Positions 18,211-25,657 of a stretch of DNA of 25,657 bases are shown piece by piece. Below the pieces are notes generated by a model that saw only the letters and a program-made list of their open reading frames with translations, was not told the DNA's origin and ran no database searches. The stretch's first letter is position 1. Each line of letters starts with the position of its first letter. Source of the DNA: Cytidiella melzeri (lineage: Eukaryota > Basidiomycota > Agaricomycetes > Polyporales > Irpicaceae); the NCBI GenBank assembly GCA_022592445.1, contig JABYQR010000506.1, forward strand, positions 1 to 25,657, given 5' to 3'. Position numbers and translations under genes: made by a program.

Positions 18211-18714
18211 GCGGGGGCGGTAGTGTAGAACAACACTTCCCGATCGGCGATGCGTATTGCAAGCGAATGTGTGACCAACGACGATGTTGGTACAGCTGGT
18301 AAGATTGAACTGCACTAGTTCGCACTCGTGGTCCTCGCCTTCAAAGTCTGGCGACAGCCAACAATCAGGGTGCGGCGCGCGCGGGCAATCGCAGTCGAGC
18401 GGGACAAAAGGTCCTGAACGTAGGGGAATTGGGTGGTTGCTCTGAGTGTCACAATAGGAGCATTTATCAAGCGAGTCCGCGACGGAGGCGACAGATGATG
18501 CTGGCAAGGGTGATTTAGGAGTAGATCTCTCAGGGGAGACCGTAGGCGCTGCTGAGGGTTCTGGCGGCGGCGTGGGCGCGGGGATGATGGGGTAACGGCG
18601 TAGAACCTCGCGCGGGCGCGCGCGGTAAGGACAGCAACCGTCGGGTAGGTGGGGAACGGTGGGACAGTAACGGCAGACTTGAGGCGGGTTGTTGTTGGTA
18701 GACGCAGCGGACAT
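18187..18714 (-). CDS. Zinc-knuckle-like protein in the right arm, longer copy
   Basis: A 175-codon ORF, near-identical to the left-arm ORF with a handful of replacements. It keeps the first CCHC motif, but in the second knuckle-like motif the last Cys is Arg (PLR for PLC). It has Arg (CGA) where the left copy stops and ends 24 bp beyond the inverted repeat. Few replacements in the first motif, in a region with many silent-looking transitions, weakly suggest past selection. ATG is about 158 nt below the TATA box. Confidence 0.55.
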   Translation of the reverse strand: MSAASTNNNPPQVCRYCPTVPHLPDGCCPYRARPREVLRRYPIIPAPTPPPEPSAAPTVSPERSTPKSPLPASSVASVADSLDKCSYCDTQSNHPIPLRSGPFVPLDCDCPRAPHPDCWLSPDFEGEDHECELVQFNLTSCTNIVVGHTFACNTHRRSGSVVLHYRPRAQSVESN

Positions 18715-19446
18715 AAACGTGGAAGAAGTCGCAGTGAGACAACACAGAAGAAGCTACAGCTATGGGCGCAAAGAGACTCCCTCGACGCGAGCGCAAAGCG
18801 TAAAGTGAACTCTGGAAACTGGGGTGGGGATTGATTCCCTTCTACGCAGTACAGGCAACACCATTTTATATACCCTAAGGACCCTCTCCTAAACCTTTCA
18901 TTTTAAGTCCTAAACCCAAACGCGAGAGCAAGGAAACATGGTGGCAGAATACTTCCGTCTGCAGAGGCAAAATGCCCAGCGAGTCAACGCCCGGCAGGAC
19001 ACAGCATTGGTCGACGCGGAGTAGCGGCGCGCGCCCTTGCACTGAAGAGGCGCCAACCGTCGCGAGCAGGTGATGAGGCGCCGTCCAGGAGTTGCACAGC
19101 GTGGCGTGATAGGAGTCTTCCTGAAACGGGGATTGCGAGTCAAGTTTCTTCTACCGTTGGTCCCACCCGCGTCCAAAACACTTGGTGGCTGGCCGGCCCA
19201 TGCTCCGATGCAAAAGGGGCGTGGCTGTGAGTCAGAGTTTGGTGCAATTCCTTGGCCTCAGATGTTTCCGGCACGTTGCTTCTTGTCAAGTCCTCGGATC
19301 CTCGGCAAACTCCTCGTGACCTCGGTGACCTTCTCGTGCCCGTGACGCTGGGAAGTTGGAGGGGCTTGCCACTCAGGATGACACAGGCCGCGCAAATGGC
19401 GGGCTGCTGCCGGGTCTCCGCGCCTAGCCGATTTCCGGGCGTATCA
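18211..19446 (-). repeat. Family E inverted repeat, right arm (1236 bp)
   Basis: Partner of 16366-17601. Its outer end (TGATACGC on the minus strand) abuts the element F integrase tail at 19447 with no purine tract, so it is not a 3' LTR; it is a solo or 5' LTR-type copy. No clear 5-bp duplication is shared with the left arm. Confidence 0.85.
18865..18872 (-). promoter_or_regulatory. Family E TATA box, right arm
   Basis: TATATAAA on the minus strand at the position exactly symmetrical to 16940-16947. The two promoters converge across the spacer. Confidence 0.6.
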
Positions 19447-20011
19447 ACGTGGAACGTGAAAAACATCCAAAGGAACAGCCGGTGGCAAAGCTAGCACCAA
19501 AACAAAATGGTCCCTATGAGATCTTAGAAAAGATTGGGGATGTGAATTACCGGGTTAAACTCACCATTCGGGACAAGCGCCACCCGGTGTTCCATGTCGA
19601 TAGGTTGCGACCAGGCAAGACGGCAAGTTTGGTCCCCAATCGGAATTTCCTGAACCTGAGCTAATTGTGGTAGACGAAGAAGAGGAGTACGAGGTAGAAC
19701 GAATTCTTGATTCAAGGATCTTCACGCAAAAGAAGGAGTTTCAGTACCGTGTTAAGAGGAAAGGATACCCAGAATCAGAAAATTCCTGGAAACCAGCAAC
19801 CAACGTCACTCATGCCGATGAAGCTGTAAAAGATTTCCACAGACGACACCCAGGAGCTCCACAACCAATTGCTGCATCTCTATTCTTGGCGATGAACTGC
19901 CAACCAATCAACGAGATTTTTGAGAAACTACCTTCAGAAACTCCACAACGCGTATCCTTGTGGGAAGACGGAAAAGACTCAACTCCTGCCTTCCGGAGAA
20001 AAGGCCTTTAG
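19447..20011 (+). pseudogene. Element F integrase tail with chromodomain
   Basis: The C-terminal end of a gypsy polyprotein cut on the left by the family E arm. It begins near VAKLAPKQNGPYEILEKIG (the GPY module), then HPVFHVDRL, and changes frame near 19640. The chromodomain follows (EEEYEVERILDSR, then FQYRVKRKGYP and NSWKP), with aromatic residues Tyr and Trp at the cage positions, but Arg-Lys replaces the usual Trp-Glu in the VKWEGY motif. It ends at 20011, directly before a purine tract. It resembles the element A tail but is a separate family. Confidence 0.85.
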
Positions 20012-20020
20012 GAGGTGGGT
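20011..20020 (+). other. Element F polypurine tract
   Basis: AGGAGGTGGG followed by TAA and the LTR, closely matching the element A tract (AGGAGGGGGG, TAA). Confidence 0.75.
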
Positions 20021-20022
20021 AA

Positions 20023-20545
20023 TGTCACGAACATGCATACTTTTCCCTTTTCTTTTCTCTTATTTTTCCTTATCTTATCTTATCAATAGCTGTTTTTCTT
20101 ATCTTATCTTATCAACAACACATGGGGCCTGCATGTGATCAAGTACATGTGACAGACCAGTCACATGATCATAGAAGGTGCTGGAACATTGTGTAACATT
20201 GTAGAACATCGCACCATAGCACACCATACGTTCCCACGGCAGTGTTAGGAGTACAGACCTGGTACCAGGGGTCCTTGTCTGAGATGTATATAAACCCACC
20301 CTGTAGCTCCCTAAAGACCTCAGATTCTACCTCCTGGTCTTTAGGTGACGTCCACCTTGTACCTAGTCCTTCACAGTACTAATATAACCTGGTCTTTAGC
20401 TCATCGTTAGCTGCTCCCTCGTTGTTGTTTCTCCCTCATCATCATCATCTTCCCTGTTGTCATCGTCCACGCAAGTTTGCTTGTCGTTCCTCTACCCCTG
20501 TCGTCACTTCCTCGCTCTTCATAGAGTTTGTTTGTGTTCCTGACA
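20023..20545 (+). repeat. Element F 3' LTR (523 bp)
   Basis: Starts TGTCACGAAC and ends GTTCCTGACA, a 10-bp terminal inverted repeat with one mismatch. It directly follows the element F purine tract. TATATAAA is at 20287-20294. The right border cuts into the orf1 of the minus-strand C element, which gives the order of insertion. The 5' LTR and PBS are absent, so self-priming cannot be tested. Confidence 0.8.
20287..20294 (+). promoter_or_regulatory. TATA box in the element F LTR
   Basis: TATATAAA, about 265 bp into the LTR. Confidence 0.55.
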
Positions 20546-20636
20546 GTTCTTGAACTCCAGTGACTTCATTGCGGACGGGGATGGAGTAGGGAGCCTTGCG
20601 GCCGGTCCTAGCAGCGACGTAGCGGGAAAGAGGCAT
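20546..20636 (-). pseudogene. Element C (left copy) orf1 stub
   Basis: ATG at 20636-20634 in a CACCATGCC context starts MPLSRYVAARTGRK, homologous to the right copy at 25191, and is cut after about 30 codons by the element F LTR. A CACACAG acceptor-like site lies just upstream. Confidence 0.75.
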
Positions 20637-21202
20637 GGTGACTGTGTGACAAGGTGTGATGAGCTTGTCAGCTCAGTGGTGTCCAAAACAAAATCTCCAT
20701 AAAGGAGAGGTCCTGTGTGTGCGTGGGTTAGTGCCAGCGTCGGCCTGGACTCTCTCTCCAGGTCCGTTGGTGAAAGGATCTTCGTCACGGTTCCACCCGT
20801 GCGGCAAATGGTTGGGAGATCAGTATTACACTGACCCTAAGTCCGGCCAGAACAAGTTACCCGTCTTTGTGCCTAGGCACTCATGGGTTTCTAGTCCTGT
20901 TGTCTAGCTCTTATAACGAGCTGTCTGACACCATACTCCACTATCGCCTGTGGGGAGGCACACTTTCATCATGTTGGCATAATGCCAACCCCTGCTCTGA
21001 TCAGCTCTAGGAGCGTCGGGCGAGAGGGTGATTCAAGTTGTGCACATCAAGGCAAAGCCTAGACATGACTACCACTTAAAGCCTATGGTCCGGCTACCTC
21101 TATTTCTAGAGGATTTGCAGAGGGGCCCACGCACAGGCACAAGACCTAGAAGAAAGAGAAAGAAAACCTCCAGCATGTCCAGAGACGTGAGGGAGTAGGG
21201 GC

Positions 21203-21213
21203 AGTCCTATCCA
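21203..21213 (-). other. Element C left PBS, self-primer type with one change
   Basis: TGGATAGGACT lies after the LTR end and TT. The LTR has TGGATAAGACT (complement strand) at 22263-22273, so ten of eleven bases match; the change would still allow a G-U pair. Confidence 0.7.
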
Positions 21214-21215
21214 AA

Positions 21216-21310
21216 TGTAACAGTAAGGTTACTACTCACCAGATAAGTTGTTAAACTTGAAGGGATAGAGTGAGATAGAGTGTGAGAGGTGTAGTGAGCG
21301 AAGTACTGTG
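21216..21310 (-). repeat. 95-bp LTR end, first copy of a direct repeat
   Basis: Matches 22139-22233 with two transitions. It is the PBS-side end of the C LTR, including the donor-like CTG|GTGAGT. Confidence 0.85.
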
Positions 21311-22138
21311 CTTGCTGCAGATGCAACCATGTCCTGTTGATGTCTGAACTGCGTCACCCCCATTGGAACTGCCACTGGCTGTGTTCTGATTGTAACTCCT
21401 GCTTAGAGAGCAATTAACAGTTGTGAAACTTGTGGAACAATCAGATGCAGCACTCAGTGGTGATGCAGCCACAGATTTACATTGTTCAAGAACGTAGGAG
21501 TTGAGAATTTGTACTGAGCTTCCAAAGTACTGATAAGTCTTGCTCAGAGCCAACACTATGTGTGGCATGTCTTCTTATTGTATTCCTTGTTCAGAGAGCA
21601 AGCAATGTCTGTATATTGCTGCACATCAACCTGACCAGAATTTGACATCATTTGCCAGCAGGAGTGGAGTATGAATCTGAGTCTGGATGACTTTTGTTCA
21701 GTAGACTGGCCGTAACTTGCTCAATTTCACTTCAATTGACAGGATGTTTGTACCAGGATGTTGCCACATGATAGGGCTATCCAATGGTGCATTATATCCA
21801 CGGATTTGTACCCATATTCAGTCTGTAAAGATTAAAAACTGCATTTTGATTGCAAAATTGATCTGATGCAAAGTTGTAAAGGGCTGATAACAAAGCTAGT
21901 GTGATGCTATCAGCTGGATTCATTGTTTTGTTATTGACACTGTTACTGTCTGTATTCTGCCATCAAATTTCCACACTTTGGGGGGCAAAAAGGTCACATC
22001 TGAAAAGGCATCAATGTGGTGGAGCACACGGGAACAGCTCTTCTTCATCAGTTAGGAATTGTCATTGGTACAGACAGGATAGCATCCAAATCATGTGATA
22101 ACCTGCAAAGACAAGATCAGCAGGGTTTCAAACGGAGT
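21311..22138. other. 828-bp anonymous segment between direct LTR-end repeats
   Basis: No homology recognised with the rest of the window. It is more AT-rich than the flanks. Short frames exist on the minus strand (for example 21568-21251, running into the LTR repeat) but none carries a motif I can name. It is absent from the right C copy. It may be captured or target DNA trapped between two C insertions. Confidence 0.5.
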
Positions 22139-22815
22139 TGTAACAGTAAGGTTACTACTCACCAGATAAGTTGTTAAACTTGAAGGGATAGAGTGAGATA
22201 GAATGTGAGAGGTGTGGTGAGCGAAGTACTGTGAGGTACTAAGTAGTCCTTTATCAACAGAGTGGATAAGACTGAGGGGATATGCCCTCAGGAGTGCCTC
22301 TATACACATGAAGGGGAGGACCCCAGGTACTACCCTAAGACCCCTAATACCTACATGAGTAAGCGAAGTAATCTACCTTACTAAGCATGCCCTATGCCCT
22401 AGTGGTGCCACTTCAATAATCAACCAATAGCAATTGTCCCCATGACCTGACCCCATGACCCAGCTCCAAGGCTAGACTTGTTCTAGCTTGTTCTAAGACA
22501 AGGCTAGACTTTTCCAGAAGGTTCTATGAACTATGACATCATCTAATGGAATGTTCTATACTATGACATCATAGTTCCAGCAAGTTCCACAAGGTTCCAG
22601 AGAGTTCTATCATGTGATACACAGATAAGGAAAGGAGCGCATCAGCGCATCAGAGACAGATGGCGCGTCAGCGCATCAATTGATTGGCACTTAGAATAAC
22701 CGCCGGAATAAGCGCCTGATAAGCGCCTGATAAGTGCCTGATAAGCACTTATATATTCTCAATAATGCCGTTGCCTGGTAAGGCAAGTCTTGTAGAAACA
22801 TTGAAAATCTGTGAC
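22139..22815 (-). repeat. Element C LTR, left copy (677 bp)
   Basis: Inverse counterpart of 23886-24611. Plus-strand ends are TGTAACAG and CTGTGAC. It holds the self-primer complement at 22263-22273, a decayed TATA near 22300, and a shortened GATAAG array at 22706-22750. Confidence 0.85.
22706..22750. repeat. GATAAG array, left C LTR
   Basis: Three GATAAG(C/T)(G/A)C units plus one AATAAGCGC in about 45 bp, period about 11 bp. The right LTR has about twice as many. Confidence 0.6.
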
Positions 22816-23663
22816 TGAGGGGCTCAAATTAAGGGAACACAATGTGATTCAGTAGGTATAAAAATACAATGTTTTTATATTATTTTAGCAAAATGGATAA
22901 GATGAAAACTGAAATCTGAAATGGGTAATCCGCGCGGAATGATGAAAGTTGGGCGGCGGGAATAAGTGAATATATAAAAATTGAGGCAGCAAACCTAAAT
23001 TAACAACAGATGATCAGAAAGAGAAGCAACTGTAGGCTACATCATTCTTTGCCACTGCTTGTTATCCTGTTTCTTGCTGGCTCCTGCCCCGTAAGGAAAG
23101 TCAGCCTAGAGTCATCTGGGACCAAGACTAACGTCCTAGTTCTCTTTTTTGGTCTTTCTTAAACTGCCTTTTGCCTCTTAAAGCAGGTTGACCAGGGTGT
23201 CCTGGACGGAGCCTGAGCCTGGACCATGGTTGACAATGTGTTATTGACTGGATGGTCAGTGGAGGTCAGGTTAATAACCATGTAAGAGCCTCCCGCCGTC
23301 AGTGGTAAATTACATGCGACCCACAAAAATTGCTGAAGGTCGGGCTCAAAAATTAATGTATGATCATACATAGCGGTTCCATTTGTAATGCAGTATTATA
23401 CAATCCATAGTCTTACAGTAAGAGAATTGATGAACGCTAGGCTTTGCTTTTGCCTGTGCCACTGCCCACCACCCTGTGCAGCACAATCCACCCCTGTCAT
23501 TTATGGATGGGCTAGCCAGCTCGGACAAAGTCCATACCAAGCTTTGCATGTTTGGCGGCCTGTTGTCTTCCCTATCTGCCTCCATCCCTATCAGCAGACA
23601 CCATTAGAGCTTTGAATGATACACTCCTAACAATACTGACGTCAACGACTATGGCAACAAGGG
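22816..23663. other. No recognisable gene (848 bp)
   Basis: Possibly original target DNA between the C copies. The left end (GGGGCTCAAATTAAGGGAAC) is AT-rich. Several short frames occur, the longest 70-75 codons, without motifs. No RNA gene was recognised. Confidence 0.5.
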
Positions 23664-23885
23664 TGACACGGAGACAGGGCTCAACGTGACAATCAGGGAC
23701 ACGAAGTGGAAAACAACGAGGAGGTGGTGGCAGGCGTAGAGCACAATGCTTTCACCAGCTATCAGACTTTGTTCAAGTTGCTAGCCCAGTAAAGACCAAG
23801 TTAGATTGATACTACCCGCTATGTAGTACAAGAGGGGTTTGCTTACCTAGCCCAGTAAAGACCAAGAGGTCGAGATGGGGGCTAG
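23664..23885 (-). repeat. Decayed family A LTR fragment
   Basis: Matches the first about 150 bp of the element A LTR with many C-to-T and G-to-A type changes, several at CpG sites (for example CTCGACGTAAC is CTCAACGTGAC here). A 20-bp unit CTAGCCCAGTAAAGACCAAG occurs twice (23781 and 23847). The self-primer start AGGTCGAGAT is still intact at 23867-23876. It is cut at CTAG by the C LTR. Confidence 0.85.
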
Positions 23886-23952
23886 TGTCACAGATTTTCA
23901 ATGTTTCTACAAGACTTGCCTTACCAGGCAACGGTATTATGGGGAATATATA

Positions 23953-24040
23953 AGCGCTTATCAGGCGCTTATCCAGCGCTTATCCGGCATCTATTTAGGC
24001 GCTTATCCAGCGCTTATCAGGCGCTTATCATGCGCTTATT
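23953..24040. repeat. GATAAG array (GCGCTTATC units), right C LTR
   Basis: Six perfect CTTATC (GATAAG on the minus strand) units, each preceded by GCG, plus one CTTATT, with a period of about 10-11 bp and one gap. GATAAG is the consensus of fungal GATA factors. It lies 400-490 bp upstream of the TATA box. Confidence 0.65.
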
Positions 24041-24440
24041 CCAACGGTTATTCTCAGTGCCAATCAATTGATGCGCTGATGCGCCATCTGTCTCTGATGC
24101 GCTGATGCGCTCCTTTCCTTATCTGTGTATCACATGATAGAACTCTCTGGAACCTTGTGGAACATGCTGGAACTATGATGTCATAGTATAGAACATTCCA
24201 TTAGATGATGTCATAGTTCATAGAACCTTCTGGAAAAGTCTAGCCTTGTCTTAGAACAAGCTAGAACAAGTCTAGCCTTGGAGCTGGGTCATGGGGTCAG
24301 GTCATGGGGACAATTGCTATTGGTTGATTATTGAAGTGGCACCACTAGGGCATAGGGCATGCTTAGTAAGGTAGATTACTTTGCTTACTCATGTAGGTGG
24401 TAGGGGTCTTAGAATAAATCCTGGGGTCCTCCCCTTCATG

Positions 24441-24448
24441 TATATATA
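24441..24448 (+). promoter_or_regulatory. Element C TATA box
   Basis: TATATATA lies 35 nt upstream of AGTCTTATCCA, the sequence complementary to the PBS. Confidence 0.8.
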
Positions 24449-24613
24449 GAGGCACTCCTGAGGGCATATCCCCTCAGTCTTATCCACTCTGTTGAACCAG
24501 GACTACTCAGTACCTCACAGTACTTCGCTCACCACACCTCTTACTCTCTATCTCCATCAACTCCCCCCTGTTTATCAACTTATCTGGTGAGTAGTAACCT
24601 TAACTGGTACATT

Positions 24614-24624
24614 TGGATAAGACT
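24614..24624 (+). other. Element C primer binding site, self-primer type
   Basis: TGGATAAGACT is the exact 11-nt reverse complement of AGTCTTATCCA at 24476-24486, the predicted RNA 5' end. It sits two bases (TT) after the LTR, as in A and B. Eleven bases is also the length reported for Tf1. Confidence 0.85.
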
Positions 24625-24714
24625 GCCCCTACTCCCTCACGTCTCTGGACATGCTGGAGGTTTTCTTCCCCTTTCTTCTATGTCTTGTACCTGTGCGTGG
24701 GCCCCTCTACAAAT

Positions 24715-24730
24715 CCTCTAGAAATAGAGG
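24715..24730 (+). other. GAAA-tetraloop hairpin in the C leader
   Basis: CCTCTA-GAAA-TAGAGG is a perfect 6-bp stem with a GNRA loop, conserved in the left copy at about 21109-21124. It may be part of an RNA packaging or folding signal. Confidence 0.5.
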
Positions 24731-24946
24731 TAGCCGGACCATAGGCTCTAAGTGGTAGTCGTGTCTAGGCTTTGCCTTGATGTGCACAACTTGAATCACC
24801 CTCTCGCCCGACGCTCCTAGAGCTGATCAGAGCAGGGGTTGGCATTATGTCAACATGATGAAAGTGTGCCTCCCCACAGGCAATAGTGGAGTCTGGTGTC
24901 AGACAGCTTGTTATAAGAGCTAGACAACAGGACTAGAAACCCATGA

Positions 24947-24958
24947 GTGCCTAGGCAC
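24947..24958. other. 12-bp palindrome in the C leader
   Basis: GTGCCTAGGCAC is a perfect palindrome, also present in the left copy at 20869-20880. Palindromes in retroviral leaders can start RNA dimers; that role here is a guess. Confidence 0.4.
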
Positions 24959-25190
24959 GAAGACGGGTAACTTGTTCTGGCCGGACTTAGGGTCAGTGTA
25001 ATACTGATCCGCCAACCATTTGCCGCACGGGTGGAACCGTGACGGAGACCCTTTCACCACCGGACCTGGAGAGAGAGTCCAGGCCAACGCCGGCACTAAC
25101 CCACGCACACACAGGACCTCTCCTTTATGGAGATTTCGTTTTGGACACCACTGAGCTGACAAGCTCATCACACTTTGTCAAACAGTCACC

Positions 25191-25657
25191 ATGCCACTTT
25201 CCCGCTACATTGCTGTTAGGTCTGGCCGCAAGACCCCTTACTCCATCCCTGGCCGCAACAAAGTCACCGGACTTCAGGAACGCCTCACAGTCTCCAAGGA
25301 GACGCTCGACAAGTTTAAAGACGCTGGCAAGCCTCTCCGGCTCAGGTACCCCGATAACAAGCCCCTCATCAAGAGGATCGACCTCGAGGAGCAGGCTCGC
25401 ACCACCGTCGAGCATGAAGAAGACCAAGATCATATGAGAAAGGTCTCTCATCTCATGTCTCAACTCAGCCTTCTCAATCGTATTGAGAAGCAATAGAAGG
25501 AGAAAGCTGAAAAGCTTACTCTCCTTCAGCGTATTGAGGAGCGCAATCAATGCGCTTCCATTCCCATTCCCACTCCTCTTCCCGCCACCCTCCACTTCCG
25601 TAAAACGAAGCTTATGCTTCGTTAACAGGAGTTCAAACCAATGGTTACAGCAGCTTG
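25191..25657 (+). pseudogene. Element C orf1, right copy, interrupted and running off the window
   Basis: ATG in CACCATGCC begins MPLSRYIAVRSGRK. The frame stays open for 101 codons to TAG at 25494-25496, then continues with KEKAEKLTLLQRIEERN in the same frame, so the stop probably replaced Gln; a further TAA is at 25630 or nearby. It is basic and helical. No similarity to a named domain is recognised. Its position just after the leader matches orf1 of A and B, but sequence similarity to them is not evident. The first 30 codons are conserved in the left copy. Confidence 0.55.

Larger units (their letters stand above)
20546..22815 (-). mobile_element. Element C, left copy: truncated 5' end, minus strand
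   Basis: Inverse-oriented copy of the element at 23886-25657: LTR (22815-22139), an 828-bp extra segment, a repeated 95-bp LTR end (21310-21216), PBS, leader and the first codons of orf1. The leader is collinear with the right copy at a few percent difference. The TATA box is decayed (TGTGTATAG in place of TATATATAG), so this promoter is probably weak. Confidence 0.85.
23886..24611 (+). repeat. Element C 5' LTR, right copy (726 bp)
   Basis: Begins TGTCACAG and ends GGTACA, then TT and the PBS. It contains a GATAAG array near the start, TATATATA at 24441-24448, the self-primer start at 24476, and a strong donor-like site CTG|GTGAGT at 24586/24587, 25 nt before the LTR end. Confidence 0.88.
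24587..25185 (+). other. Candidate leader intron of element C (contains the PBS)
   Basis: Donor CTG|GTGAGT, acceptor CAAACAG|TCACC five bases before the orf1 ATG, and a GCTGAC branch-like motif about 27 nt upstream of the acceptor. The 599-nt interval spans the PBS and nearly all of the leader. Both splice sites are kept in the left copy. Splicing is inferred. Confidence 0.45.
23886..25657 (+). mobile_element. Element C, right copy: 5' part of a gypsy-like element, plus strand
   Basis: 5' LTR, self-primer PBS, a leader of about 580 nt and the beginning of orf1, then the window ends. No pol is visible, so the gypsy assignment rests on the LTR-TT-PBS layout shared with A and B. It is inserted in a decayed A LTR. 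Confidence 0.75.

Noticed and set aside
22816..22850. Tc1/mariner-like terminus (CTCAAATTAAGGGAAC)
   Set aside because: No inverted partner, transposase or TA duplication was found.
23159..23585. Short ORFs of 70-75 codons between the C copies
   Set aside because: No motif, overlapping frames on both strands, and no homologous copy in the window.
23953..24040. CRISPR-like array of short repeats
   Set aside because: The units are about 10 bp in tandem without spacers, in an LTR of a eukaryotic element.

Overview
The window looks like repeat-filled fungal DNA, most likely from an agaricomycete basidiomycete. The grounds are chromodomain-bearing Ty3/gypsy polyproteins of fungal type, introns of 50-59 nt, GC-moderate sequence, and stacked nested LTR retrotransposons with no intact host gene. 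Species cannot be named from sequence alone. I label the gypsy families A to F for convenience; these are not database names.

Layout. 1-61 and 7565-7678 are two halves of a minus-strand Ty1/copia integrase relic, split by element A (62-7564, minus strand, 690-bp LTRs identical base for base, target duplication GGTAT). 7679-7726 is the outer tip of a family C LTR, fused to a truncated family B element (7727-9863, minus) of which orf1, the gag start, the PBS and the 5' LTR remain. B sits in element D (plus strand, 9864-~14351), a pol pseudogene that has lost its reverse-transcriptase YxDD region and also carries a solo B LTR (13102-13848, duplication CTCGG). 14538-16324 is a broken, intron-bearing minus-strand gene ending beside a PPT-like tract. 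16366-19446 is a 1236-bp inverted repeat (family E) around a 609-bp spacer; each arm has a promoter and an ORF with zinc-knuckle motifs. 19447-20545 is the 3' end of element F (integrase tail, chromodomain, PPT, 523-bp LTR), inserted into the minus-strand C copy (20546-22815). 22816-23663 has no recognisable gene. 23664-23885 is a decayed family A LTR. 23886-25657 is the 5' part of a plus-strand C element running off the window.

How the parts work together. In families A, B and C the LTR is followed by TT and then by a 10-11 nt stretch that is the exact reverse complement of the predicted RNA 5' end, 34-35 nt downstream of a TATATATA box. The sequences differ between families but the complementarity is kept. 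This is the signature of Tf1/sushi-type self-primed reverse transcription, in which the RNA's own 5' end replaces a tRNA primer. The same three families carry a 5' splice-site-like GTGAGW between the RNA start and the PBS and an AG acceptor just before the first ORF, so splicing could remove the PBS and separate messenger from genomic RNA. A and B also share an uncharacterised ORF (orf1) upstream of gag. Many stops in the older elements look like CGA-to-TGA changes, consistent with CpG decay or RIP-like mutation.
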